A stretch of 64,000 nucleotides of DNA from Archivesica marissinica (lineage: Eukaryota; Mollusca; Bivalvia; Venerida; Vesicomyidae). The stretch's first letter is position 1. The number at the start of each line of letters is the position of its first letter. The translations under genes were made by a program, and so were the position numbers. The DNA is taken from positions 13,869,374 to 13,933,373 of the forward strand of contig CM026402.1 of assembly GCA_014843695.1 (NCBI GenBank), in the 5' to 3' direction. The notes under the pieces were generated by a model that did no database searches, was not told the origin of the DNA, and saw nothing but the letters and a program-made list of their open reading frames with translations. Below are positions 12,856 through 22,169 of the stretch, one piece after another.

Positions 12856-13086
12856 TATCATGCACCAGTCCATGTCGGTTACTTGGTGTTGAATGGGTTA
12901 ATATCATGCACCAGTCCATGTCAGTTACTTGGTGTTGAATGGGTTAATATCATGCACCAGTCCATGTCAGTTACTTGGTGTTGAATGGGTTAATATCATG
13001 CACCAGTCCATGTCAGTTACTTGGTGTTGAATGGGTTAAATATCATGCACCAGTCCATGTCAGTTACTTGGTGTTGAATGGGTTAA
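12852..13086. repeat. 46-bp array made from the MITE terminus
   Basis: Five copies of a unit running from TATCATGCACCAGTCCATGT to GTTGAATGGGTTAA. The unit is the last 46 bp of the adjoining MITE including its TTAA. Every copy therefore ends in an intact terminal repeat plus target site. Confidence 0.9.
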
Positions 13087-13167
13087 GAGAATTAAATATT
13101 TTCCAATTAAACTATATTTTCCATTTTGGTGTCATTATCATCATCAAATGATATCACATGACCTGTG

Positions 13168-13330
13168 GAGGTCGTGATAGCTCAGTGATAGCGCGGTTAC
13201 TTCAAGTGTTAATGGTCTGGAGTTGCATCCAGTATGATTGTGTTTTTCCACATTGCCTCTTCTCTCACCCTCATGGTGATGGATTCCATCAGGAATGAGG
13301 TCTTGAGAGTTATTATTATAATATTTTGTT
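13168..13330 (+). mobile_element. tRNA-derived SINE (family A), copy 1
   Basis: The head GTCGTGATAGCTCAGTGATA resembles an internal pol III box A, and GTCTGGAGTTGCATCC is a decayed box B. The shared body GATGGATTCCATCAGGAATG then AGGTCT follows. The 3' end is shorter than in the copy at 24188. At least six pieces of this family lie in the window. Confidence 0.7.
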
Positions 13331-13627
13331 CCATACTAAACGCTATTATTATATTTGGATTACAATGTCAAATTGTGATTTGATACTTTGTTTTTAAAAA
13401 GTCTGCTGTAAATGAGTGTGAACTATTTCACCCGATCACCAAACTAAATCCAATACCGGTGGAGTAACATGATTTTTACCCCAGTACAAAGCTGAGTGTG
13501 GGACATAATCCCCCCCCAATATAAAAATGTATGCCATGATCTTCCCTCATTCAGATTCAAGGTAGGAACATAACACTATTCTAACCCAAACCCTAGATTT
13601 TGTCCTACTGTGGTAAAAACCGTGGGT
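13331..13627. other. Intron spacer, nothing recognised
   Basis: AT-rich sequence between the SINE and the 25-bp array, with a short C run near 13510 (CCCCCCCC). No gene or repeat was identified. Phrases such as TCAGATTCAAGGTAGG near 13550 may be degenerate starts of the following array. Confidence 0.35.
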
Positions 13628-15035
13628 GATTATGTCAGATTCCAGTACAAAGGTATATGTCAGATTCCAGTACAAAGGTATGTGTCAGATTCCAGTACAA
13701 AGGTATATGTCGGATTCCAGTACAAAGGATTATGTCGGATTCCAGTACAATGGTATATGTTGGATTCCAGTACAAGGATTATGTCGGATTCCAGTACACC
13801 TGATTATGTTGGATTCCAGTACAACAGAGTATGTCGGATTCCAGTATAAAGGATTATGTTGGATTCCAGTACAATGGATTACGTCAGATTCCAGTACAAA
13901 GGTATATGTTGGATTCCAGTACACGGATTATGTCGGATTCCAGTACAATGGATTACGTCAGATTCCAGTACAAAGGTATATGTTGGATTCCAGTACAAAG
14001 GTATATGTCGGATTCCAGTACAAAGGATTATGTCGGATTCCAGTACAATGTATTACGTCAGATTCCAGTACAAAGGTATATGTTGGATTCCAGTACAAAG
14101 GTATATGTCGGATTCCAGTACAACGGATTATGTCGGATTCCAGTACAATGTATTACGTCAGATTCCAGTACAAAGGTATATGTCGGATTCCAGTACAAAG
14201 GATTATGTCAGATTCCAGTACAATGTATTACGTCAGATTCCAGTACAAAGGTATATGTTGGATTCCAGTACAAAGGTATATGTTGGATTCCAGTACAATG
14301 GATTACGTCAGATTCCAGTACAAAGGTATATGTTGGATTTCAGTATAACGGATTATGTCGGATTCCAGTACAAAGGATTGTCATATTCCAGTACAAAGGA
14401 TTATGTCAGATTCCAGTACATAGGTATATGTTGGATTCCAGTACAAAGGTATATGTTGGATTCCAGTACAACAGATTATGTCGGATTCCAGTACACCTGA
14501 TTATGTCAGATTCCAGTACAACAGAGTATGTCGGATTCCAGTACAAAGGTATATGTTGGATTCCGGTACAAAGGTATATGTTGGATTCCAGTACAAAGGT
14601 ATATGTCAGATTCCAGTATAAAAGGATTATGTCGGATTCCAGTACAATGGATTACGTCAGATTCCAGTACAAAGGTATATGTTGGATTTCAGTATAAAGG
14701 ATTATGTCAGATTCCAGTACAAAAGATTGTCATATTCCAGTACAAAGGTATATGTTGGATTCCAGTACATAGGTATATGTTGGATTCCAGTACAAAGGTA
14801 TATGTCAGATTCCAGTATAAAGGATTATGTCGGATTCCAGTACAATGGATTACGTCAGATTCCAGTACAAAGGTATATGTTGGATTCCAGTACATAGGTA
14901 TATGTCAGATTCAAGTACAAAGGTGTATGTCAGATTCAAGTACAAACGGATTATGTCGGATTCCAGTACAACAGGATTATGTCGGATTCCATTACAATGA
15001 TTATGTCGGATTCCAGTACACCGGTATATGTCATA
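13628..15035. repeat. 25-bp minisatellite (GGATTCCAGTACAAAGGTAT core)
   Basis: About 56 copies with core GGATTCCAGTACAAAGGTAT, mostly 25 bp. Variants contain GGATTATGTC or GGATTACGTC and are one or two bases shorter or longer. Long stop-free frames cross the array in several registers only because the unit lacks stops in most phases. It lies in the intron between exons E and F. Confidence 0.95.
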
Positions 15036-15284
15036 AGAAATAAACCATGTGCTTCAATGTTTCAAAACTTGACAACAATCACTCAGGTGAGCTAAAAACA
15101 ATGAAACAAACATTATTATTTCTCTGTATGCAAGCAATTAATGGTGTTATACCTTCACCAAAACTAACATACTGCACACAGCAAAAGGTGTCGCTGTGCT
15201 TAAACTATTCTTTGATGGGGTTATGGCATTGGTAACTTTGCTTCCTTCCAATGTTACGATACATATACTACACTTCCATATTTT

Positions 15285-15840
15285 GACCCCTTCCAACAGT
15301 CTCCATACTTCAGTCCCCTAGCTTGATCCCTTCCAACAGTCTCCATACTTCAGTCCCCTAGCTTGATCCCTTCCAACAGTCTCCATACTTCAGTCCCCTA
15401 GCTTGACCCCTTCCAACAGTCTCCATACTTCAGTCCCCTAGCTTGATCCCTTCCAACAGTCTCCCATACTTCAGTCCCCTACCTTGACCCCTTCCAACAG
15501 TCACCTAACTTGACCCCTTCCAACAGTCTCCCATACTTCAGTCTCTACCTTGACCCTTACCAATACTAGTCCTCATACTGCCATGACCCATTTCAACCCT
15601 CCCATACGACAGTACTTCTGTCCCTTACAGTGACCCCTTCTAACACTACCATACATCAGTATTTCTGTCCCCTACTGTAGCCCCTTCCAATGCTCCAAAA
15701 CCTCAGTCCCTTACATGACCCATTACAACACTCTCATACTGCAGTATTTCTGTCCCTTACAGTAACTCCTTCTAACACTCCCATACATCAGTACTTCTAT
15801 CCCCTACATTAGCCCCTTCCAATGCCCCACAATTATAAGA
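15285..15840. repeat. 40-bp minisatellite, decaying rightward
   Basis: The first six units (to about 15545) are nearly identical around CCCTTCCAACAGTCTCCATA then CTTCAGTCCCCTAGCTTGA. Beyond that, related but eroded units (CAGTACTTCTGTCCC, CCCCTTCCAATGC) continue to about 15835. This gives a gradient from young to old copies. Confidence 0.85.
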
Positions 15841-16029
15841 CAGACATTATGGTGTTAGTATACCCAGACTAAACACAGGAACATATTTCATTTACCATCT
15901 GTGCATACTTACATATGTTGCAACCTGTCCAATTTTGTTCTGATTGATAAAATGCATAAAATACTTTGAAGAGATGTTAAATAACATGCATATTAAATCT
16001 CTACTGTACATGGACAGTTCTTCTATTCC

Positions 16030-16272
16030 GCCTCCGTGGTCGAGTGGTTACAGTCGCTGACTTGTATACCACTGTAACCTATCACCACTGATGGTGGGTT
16101 CGAGCCCCGCTCAGACCGTGTTTCATTTATATGAAAAAGTTGGCAGTTTCTTACGGAGGTTGGTGCAAGTACTGGTTAACCATTGGAGCCTGCCCAGGAA
16201 AGGTGTTTTTAGGTAATCTGTCCGTCGTTCAAATGGGCAATTGGTAGCGACGTTAAATAACTTAAATAAAAA
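16030..16272 (+). mobile_element. tRNA-Ser-like SINE (family B)
   Basis: The head CCTCCGTGGTCGAGTGGTTA reads like a class II (serine-type) tRNA 5' half with box A. GGTGGGTTCGAGCCCCGC is a good box B. The tail contains TTACGGAGGTTGGTGCAAGT and ends AATGGGCAATTGGTAGCGAC then GTTAAATAACTTAAATAAA. A body longer than a tRNA and no closed acceptor stem favour a SINE over a tRNA gene. Confidence 0.7.
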
Positions 16273-16274
16273 AA

Positions 16275-16710
16275 CAGTTCTTATACTATAGTATACCTAG
16301 TGTCCTGCATTACTTAATTAGAATTCACGTCTCAATATTTTTAGACCTTACTAAGGAACAGCTGGATGATGATTGAGCTTATTTACCCTTGCCTCCGGCG
16401 AACCATATGGGCGAGCGTAACAGCTGGAATACTGAATTTGTAAATATAAATGCTAGGGATTCTATGGTGTAAGGGAGGCAACTAGATCCCTTGTACTCCT
16501 GATTATTATTATTATGAATTCAGTGTTCCAGTTTATATAATCTATTTCAGTTTTGTTAAGGAATGCTTAGAATTAGTTTTACTGTAATAAATATGCATGA
16601 AATTATGGTTCCAATCTTAATGCCACATGAAATGGCATAGGCTACACACCACTAAATTGTGACATTTAGTCAACTGGCCATCCTTGTTTCTGGTTGCGCA
16701 GTAATGATTA
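16275..16710. other. Intron spacer with possible old inverted repeat
   Basis: No gene. CAGCTGGAATACTGAATTT (near 16421) and GAATTCAGTGTTCCAG (near 16516) are inverted relative to each other and may be the ends of an old small element. ATT microsatellite (TTATTATTATTA) lies between them. Confidence 0.4.
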
Positions 16711-16954
16711 TTAACCCATTTCATTCTGGATACATTTAAAGGCTTTTGCAAACAACAGAGATCCGGATCAGCCGCAGCGTGACGCTGCATGCTGATCAGA
16801 ATCTATGTTGTTTACTACATAGCCAAGTGTCTTAGCAAGATCATTTGAATAGTAAACAGCATAGAGCCTGATCAGACGGCACCTTCCGCGGCGGCTGATC
16901 TGGCTCTATGTTCTTTGCAAATACTGTTTGAGATCCAGAATCAAATGTACTAAG
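16711..16954. mobile_element. Palindromic MITE starting TTAACCC
   Basis: The left end is TTAACCCATTTCATTCTGGA. The right end contains the inverted match GATCCAGAATCAAATG but has lost a clear TTAA. Long internal arms match, for example GATCCGGATCAGCCGC on the left and GCGGCGGCTGATCTGGCTC on the right, with a second nested pair around GTTGTTTACTAC and GTAAACAGC. TTAACCC suggests the piggyBac group; the family differs from the 12612 type. Confidence 0.6.
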
Positions 16955-16964
16955 TATGTTTTCA

Positions 16965-17065
16965 TTTCTCTCTCCCTTGTGGCGATGGATTCCATCAGGA
17001 ATGAGGTCTCGAGAGTGATTAATATAAGTTGTTGGAACTTGTTTCGCAATTGAGCCAAAATAAAT
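16965..17065 (+). mobile_element. SINE family A, 3' fragment
   Basis: Only the body and tail are present: CTCTCCCTTGTGGCGATGGA, GGAATGAGGTCTCGAGAG and CTTGTTTCGCAATTGAGC, then AAAATAAATTTGTATAAAT. The tRNA-like head is missing, as in 5'-truncated retroposed copies. Confidence 0.75.
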
Positions 17066-17542
17066 TTGTATAAATTAATTTATAATTTAGCTTTGATTAT
17101 ATCCATTTTAAGTCCAAGGCAGATATGGGTTCATATGGGACACCTCGATCAATCTATTACATTGACATAATGCAGAACTGTCGGAACAACACCAAATAAA
17201 TCTATATATTACAATGATTTTCACATTATTTTGTTCTGGCCTGGAGGTTATATAACCTTTCTCCAATTTCAAAATCAGTCTCAAGCTTTCCAATTGGTTT
17301 AGCTGAATGTAAATCTCAACCAATCAATTCACTTGAGACTGGTACACAGATTGGGGGAAAGTACACATGGAATTCGGTGAACTGGTAGCAGGGTTCCCTA
17401 GGATAACAATTTCGCCCACATTGCCGTCTAGAATAATCCCTGCTGGTAGACAATTTTTGATCTTACGGGGATTTTTCACTGAAAATAACGGTTGAAAATG
17501 AAGTTGTTTTGTCAGTCAGTCCAGTGAGTGGTACCCAGTAAC
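17066..17542. other. Intron spacer, nothing recognised
   Basis: No tandem repeat, tRNA-like motif or domain-bearing frame. The minus-strand frame 17108-17323 has no plausible splice sites matching neighbouring exon phases. Confidence 0.4.
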
Positions 17543-18049
17543 ATTAGGGATGGCAACGAATATTCGCTCGAACGTCCGAATTTTCAAATACTATTCCAGT
17601 ATTCGAATATTCGGAACAATTATTATATTTGCAAAAATGAAATAAATTGTCATAAAATCAGATACGTTTTGTTCTTTTCAAACCATCATAAACAGTCCAG
17701 TACAAAGAAATCGCCGTAGGATGTGTGAATAAACCATGCTGTGGTCGCATTAATGGCAGGTGTTAATTGACACTTTGTGAATAATCATTTGAAAAACAAA
17801 TAACGGAAAGCAATTCAAGTGACAATAGCTTCATTTATGAAAACTTCCATGAATTTAGTGGCCAATAACAATAACTGAATGAGTCGTCGTCATATTTGTA
17901 TGGCCTTACAGGAAGAAATTAGGTTCATTTGGCACATTTTATGAGAGTTTGAGTGATTTTAAGTTTTTGATAGAATTCTATCGAATATTCGAATACAGTC
18001 TTGACCGAATATTTGAATAGTAAAATCGCTATTCGTTGCCATCCCTAAT
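17543..18049. mobile_element. 507-bp non-autonomous DNA transposon, 19-bp perfect inverted ends
   Basis: The termini ATTAGGGATGGCAACGAAT and ATTCGTTGCCATCCCTAAT are perfect reverse complements. Subterminal CGAATATTCGAATA-like motifs occur at both ends. The TAGGGATGG start is reminiscent of hAT elements, but I see no 8-bp target duplication, so the superfamily is open. It ends only 25 bp from the donor of host exon E, so it lies within splicing distance. No transposase is present. Confidence 0.7.
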
Positions 18050-18074
18050 TATAATGTATCAAGTAAACCAGTAC

Positions 18075-18207
18075 CTGGCATCACATTTTCCAGCACGCGA
18101 CGGCGGCAGCTTTGGTATTGGGTGGGTGAGGGAGTTGACGGCATCATCATACCGGTTTACCTTCCCGTTCGGCGATACACACCTCTTCTGCATATGTGGA
18201 GCTGCTA
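18075..18207 (-). CDS. Host gene exon E
   Basis: A 133-bp exon encoding about 44 residues (AAPHMQKRCVSPNGK, then YDDAVNSLTHPIPKLPPS and RAGKCDA). The acceptor is TTTACAG|TAG at 18207 in gene direction. A second AG three bases on (CAGTAG, a NAGNAG acceptor) would start the exon at 18204 and drop one codon. The donor is GCCAG|GTACTGG at 18075. Two bases enter from exon D (phase 1) and two leave to exon F (phase 2); both phases agree with the neighbours. GC content rises relative to the intron. Product function unknown. Confidence 0.75.
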
Positions 18208-18310
18208 CTGTAAACAATGTACAGTAAAATATTGAAGAAGATGTTTTATTTGCATTTAAAACACTGTCGTGACATCATACCTTTGTCAATGCAGACCATT
18301 ATTATTAATA

Positions 18311-18382
18311 TTGGACTGGTGTCAAAAGGCCAGAGTATTATATTAAAGGACTGGTGTCAAAAGGCCAGAGTATTATATTAAA
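18311..18382. repeat. Two-copy 34-bp direct repeat
   Basis: GGACTGGTGTCAAAAGGCCA followed by GAGTATTATATTAA occurs twice in a row in the intron upstream (gene direction) of exon E. Confidence 0.85.
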
Positions 18383-18452
18383 TACTAAGCGTACATGCAG
18401 GAAATTAACAATTTTAATTAATAGGATCTTCTTATATAAGTGTGTGTTTTAA

Positions 18453-18566
18453 GTAAGATATAAGCCTCAAACGGATCCAATATGTAAAATATTGGTAGTC
18501 TTCAGCGCTACGCGCCTCACACAGTCCAATATTTTACATATTGGATCATTTTCGGCTTATATCCTT
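18453..18566. mobile_element. Palindromic MITE-like hairpin, about 42-bp arms
   Basis: The left arm GATCCAATATGTAAAATATT and right arm AATATTTTACATATTGGATC are perfect inverted copies. The match extends outward imperfectly (ATATAAGCC against GGCTTATAT). The loop is GC-richer (CAGCGCTACGCGCCTCAC). Typical of a small inverted-repeat element; superfamily unknown. Confidence 0.65.
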
Positions 18567-18635
18567 TACATAAATGTATGATTATATAAGGTACATTATA
18601 ACAGACCTAAACTATATTCATAGTAATTAAATTAA

Positions 18636-18832
18636 CATTAGACATGACAAATATATGGCTAACATAGCATTATAATTAGACATGTCAAATATATGGCTGA
18701 CATAGCATTATAATTAGACATGTCAAATATATGGCTGACATAACATTATAATTAGACATGTCAAATATATGGCTGACATAACATTATAATTAGATATGTC
18801 AAATATATGGCTGACATAACATTATAAAACAT
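18636..18832. repeat. 39-bp minisatellite
   Basis: Five copies of a unit containing ATTAGACATGTCAAATATAT then GGCTGACATAACATTATAA, very similar to one another. Confidence 0.9.
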
Positions 18833-18834
18833 AT

Positions 18835-19147
18835 GTTTGAATGAATGCTTTATATGCACATTCGCTTAAAGTGACATTACATTGCAAAAAGCAAATAAAA
18901 TGCATTTTTCCAAGTATAAATGCATTGCTACTACACATTCTACTGAATACATTCGAACACTAACATTTAATCAATAAATAATGTTTTTGTGGTATATAAA
19001 CTTTCAAAAGTGAAATTAGGATTTCATATAACGGTCATCCACGCTCCTGAGTTGACATTTGGTCACAAATGGGTGATTTACAAGCAACAATATAATGTAC
19101 ATAACGATGCATGGCAACGATGGCATGAAGGTTTTGTTAGTATACAC
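18835..19147. other. Intron spacer, nothing recognised
   Basis: AT-rich, no repeat and no supported frame. Confidence 0.35.
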
Positions 19148-19330
19148 AGACGGATCTGTAGACCAGTGGTAACACGCTGGACTGGTAATCCAGGGATCGC
19201 AGGCTCGATACCCCATCTGACACTAATACAATTAACAGTCTTTCAGATGGAACTTTAAACCGAGGTCTCGTGTTGGTGCTTTACAAAATACAGCCAATAG
19301 TAAATCGTGGTATAAACAAACATAAAAGTG
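19148..19330 (+). mobile_element. tRNA-Thr-like SINE (family C)
   Basis: At 19152-19219 the sequence folds partly like a tRNA: TAGACCAGTGG is near box A, CTGGACTGGTAATCCAG is a good anticodon arm with GGT in the loop, and CAGGCTCGATACC is near box B. Box A and box B each carry mismatches, and a non-tRNA tail (CAGTCTTTCAGATGGAACTT, then GGTGCTTTACAAAATAC) follows. A retroposed SINE fits better than a functional tRNA. Confidence 0.6.
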
Positions 19331-19337
19331 ACAAAAA

Positions 19338-19450
19338 TAAAGACTCGTCGATTATAATCGATTACACATTTTCACAATCGATTATCGCCGATGTCAATGC
19401 CGGCGAACGATTATCGGCGACTTAGCGATAATCGGTTTATCACTAGTGTA
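19338..19450. mobile_element. Decayed inverted-repeat remnant rich in CGATTATCG motifs
   Basis: Several interleaved copies of CGATTAT and ATAATCG (for example TCACAATCGATTATCGCCG and CGGCGACTTAGCGATAATCG) form a compact cluster ending TTATCACTAGTG. This looks like terminal sequence of a DNA transposon, possibly hAT, but no second end was found. Confidence 0.35.
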
Positions 19451-19602
19451 CATGGTTGCATTTTGGATTTTACATTAATCTCTGTTTATCCATGAACATG
19501 CGTCAATTTCAAGTGTTTTGTCTCCATCATTTTCTACATTGATGTACAATATTCACTTGTTTACATTACAACAAGGTAGCTTCAAAATATATTCCATGTC
19601 TC

Positions 19603-19728
19603 TTAACCTCACTTAACCTCACTTCACTTAACCTCACTTAACTTCACTTAACCTCACTTCACCTCATTTAACCTCACTTAACCTCATTTAACCTCACTTA
19701 ACTTCACTTAACCTCACTTAACCCCACT
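19603..19728. repeat. 10-bp repeat (CACTTAACCT)n
   Basis: About a dozen degenerate copies of CACTTAACCT, with TTCACTTAACC and CATTTAACC variants. It is superficially telomere-like (TTAACC) but the period is 10, not 6. Confidence 0.85.
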
Positions 19729-19729
19729 G

Positions 19730-20040
19730 CTTATGATATAAATCTGCATTTCCTCAAATTATCTGTCATATCTTTTTGCACACTTCCGAGATTCATGACA
19801 CATTCTCACAATTCTCTTATTGCATAGTTGGTCAACCAACGGTTATTGTCTAAAATCTCCTTGATCATAATGACATTGTTATTGTTCTATGTTCCACAGG
19901 TCTTTAAAGTTAGTTTCCTGTTCAAACTGACATCTATCATACAATTGTATTCAAAATCTCAGTGTTACTCAAGGTTTGCAGTAAAGAAATCCACCCATTT
20001 TAACATTTTTAATGTACATGAACATTGTTGACAAAATTAA
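19730..20040. other. Intron spacer, nothing recognised
   Basis: AT-rich, no supported gene, RNA or repeat. Confidence 0.35.
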
Positions 20041-20232
20041 TACAGTCTACATCCGCTATGTCAAAGTAGGCTATGTCGAATTCTCCGGTTATCTCGAAGT
20101 CTTTCAGACACTATCATTTACATATAACTGGCTCTGTTTACCAGTATATCGAATTCCGTTAAGTCAAACTTCGGTTATGTCGAAGTATTTTGTTTGGTCC
20201 GACGGAATTCGACATAACAGATGTAGACCGTA
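20041..20232. mobile_element. Mariner-type MITE with TA duplication, copy 1
   Basis: Flanking TA dinucleotides enclose CAGTCTACATCCGCTATGTC on the left and the inverted GACATAACAGATGTAGACCG on the right. TA target site and a CAGT-like terminus are Tc1/mariner hallmarks. Internal ATGTCGAA and TTCGACAT motifs are repeated. A second copy lies at 54366-54567 in inverted orientation. No transposase is present. Confidence 0.75.
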
Positions 20233-20451
20233 TGTAATCTTATTTTGACTGGGTTAGTCTGTTTTTGTCATTCAGATAAAATCACTGAATAAATGTTTCA
20301 ATGGTACGACAAAATGTAGTATGAAACCCATTGATAAAGAGGCCCCAACTATACAGTAGTTAATATGGTCACTTTCATTTTGTTACAGACGTACTTGAAT
20401 CGAAAGCGATGCACTGTAATGTTGATAACACTTTATAATTGTCATTCAGTT
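20233..20451. other. Intron spacer
   Basis: Short AT-rich stretch without recognised features. Confidence 0.35.
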
Positions 20452-20677
20452 TATACAAATTTATATTAGCTCGATTGCGAAACAAGTTCTTTCAACTTAT
20501 ATTAATCACTCTCGAGACCTCATTCCTGATGGAATCCATCGCCACGACGGAGAGAGAAGAGGCAACGTGGAATTTAAATGCCTTGCCTAAGGGCACAATC
20601 ATAACGGCTCCATTGGGGCTCGAACTCCGGACCTTTCGCACCTGAAGCACAGAACCACTGCGCTATCATGACTTCCA
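20452..20677 (-). mobile_element. SINE family A, near-full-length copy
   Basis: Read on the minus strand it has a tRNA-like head (GATAGCGCAGTGGTTCTG), box B (GGAGTTCGAGCCCC), the shared GATGGATTCCATCAGGAATG body and a tail ending CTTGTTTCGCAATCGAGC with an AT-rich 3' end. It is full length relative to the 24188 copy. Confidence 0.8.
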
Positions 20678-20679
20678 CA

Positions 20680-21647
20680 AAGTTTTGTCATTCGGCTCTC
20701 TTCGTAGCCGCAATTCTCCGTAACAAATCATCAATGAAATTAATGCGCATACATTACTTGTAGCATGTTTCATTAATTTTGCTGGTATAAAAAAGGGACA
20801 CTCACATACTGGTATAACGCAATTTCAGGAATATATCTTTAATCATCTACTAGATCCTCTATTCCCTTCAGATTACGGTACGGAGGGGGGGAGGGGGTCT
20901 CCGTGACCACAGTTGTTGATTTCAAACCACTTGCCCCTTACTGCTGTAGATTCTTTTACGTGAGGAAGCTATTGGTAGCAAAAGTCTAGGTCCCCAGCAG
21001 GGGTTTGACTATCAGGAAGATAGATATCCAGCTGTGCTCATCCACTGTTCGGAGGGAGATCCGGGGTCTTCCTCCACCAGCAGAGAGTCGCCATAACTAC
21101 GACCTAAGCTATCAGTGCAACATTAACCCCAAATACGGACAACCATCAGAATATCTCATATGCCATTTGTGCACAGAAGATTGACACATACTGCTCTTCC
21201 ATCACTGCTATCCTAGGTTCATGCAAAATGTTGTTATCGTGAGCTACTCAGTTGGTTACCGTATGGTCCACAAGAACACAGAACAACTATTGACATACCA
21301 GCCATACTCGCCTGTAAGACAATCTCACATATATGACCCGCCCCCCCTACTTTGGTCCTGAAATCTGTGGGTTTAGGCATGCACTCGCACATAAGATGGG
21401 TTGATAAAATGGACACCAGACACAAGTATAATTGCATGTTTAGCCAGTGCAAGTTGAAGAAAATGTCAGTGTCAGAGTGCTTGCTTTCTTTTCTAAAACA
21501 AAAATATGGATATAGGTACCATTAAAAAAATATTATTTAAAAAATAAGCACTCATTTAAGACGTGAAGCTACATCGAGGTAAAAAAGTCCTCTTATAGGC
21601 AAGTATGGAACGTATACACAAAACTAAAGTGGGCAGGACAGAATTAC
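20680..21647. other. Intron region, no gene seen
   Basis: Mixed sequence with a G-rich run near 20885 and a segment (GGAGATCCGGGGTCTTCCTC) that looks repeat-derived. The minus-strand frame 21234-21452 has no recognisable domain and no phase-compatible splice sites. Nothing further can be supported. Confidence 0.4.
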
Positions 21648-21741
21648 CATTCTTTGCCTTTTCTATTTCTTCCTTTCTCTTTCTGTATTTCGGAATGTAA
21701 GTATCAATCTCAGTATCCATAGCAATCTCGTATCGTCCCTC
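21648..21741 (-). CDS. Host gene exon D
   Basis: A 94-bp exon encoding about 31 residues: EGRYEIAMDTEIDTYIPKY then RKRKEEIEKAKN. It is strongly charged and the end is helix-prone. The acceptor is TGATTTACAG|GAGGG (phase 0), the donor GAATG|GTAATTC (phase 1). Both phases match exons C and E. The acceptor is the first member of a tandem array (21742-22145) whose units repeat TGATTTACAG followed by GA. In gene direction those units are open in the same frame for several copies, so use of an upstream copy would add in-frame modules rather than shift the frame. Confidence 0.75.
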
Positions 21742-22145
21742 CTGTAAATCACCATGGCAACACATACATTGTAACAGATCTAAGACTATTCCATCCTGTA
21801 AATCACCATGGCAACACATACATTGTAACAGATCTAAGACTATTCCATCACTGTAGCAAAGTTGGCAACACATACATTGTAAATCCTGTAAATCACTATG
21901 GCAACACATACATTGTAACAGATCTAAGACTATTCCATCCTGTAAATCACCATGGCAACACATACATTGTAACAGATCTAAGACTATTCCATCACTTTAG
22001 CAAAGTTGGCAACACATACATTGTAAATCCTGTAAATCACCATGGCAACACATACATTGTAACAGATCTAAGACTATTCCATCACTGTAGCAAAGTTGGC
22101 AACACATACATTGTAACAGATCTAAGACTATTCCATCACTGTAGC
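21742..22145. repeat. 54/36-bp array containing copies of the exon D acceptor
   Basis: Units run from CCTGTAAATCACCATGGCAA through CACATACATTGTAACAGATC to CTAAGACTATTCCA (54 bp), with variants carrying TCACTGTAGCAAAGTTGG. On the minus strand each CCTGTAAATCA reads as TGATTTACAGG, the same string as the real acceptor. Copies lie near 21795, 21884, 21939 and 22027. The nearest unit lengths (54, 54, 36, 54) are all multiples of three. Confidence 0.9.
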
Positions 22146-22169
22146 AAGTAATATCCAATTTAACACTTT

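Noticed and set aside
13610..15043. Several overlapping frames of 170-290 codons with MSDSSTKVYVGFQY-type repeats
   Set aside because: Translations of the 25-bp minisatellite in different registers; they overlap each other on the same strand and on the opposite strand.
16030..16115. A tRNA-Ser gene
   Set aside because: The head continues into a long non-tRNA body with an AT-rich tail, as in SINEs; no clean acceptor stem.
19152..19219. A tRNA-Thr gene
   Set aside because: Boxes A and B carry mismatches, the acceptor stem does not close and a SINE-like tail follows.
19603..19728. Interstitial telomere repeat
   Set aside because: The unit is CACTTAACCT with period 10, not TTAGGG/CCCTAA.
21234..21452. 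Further host exon on the minus strand
   Set aside because: No acceptor/donor pair with phases compatible with exons D (phase 1 out) and E, which already join each other in phase.
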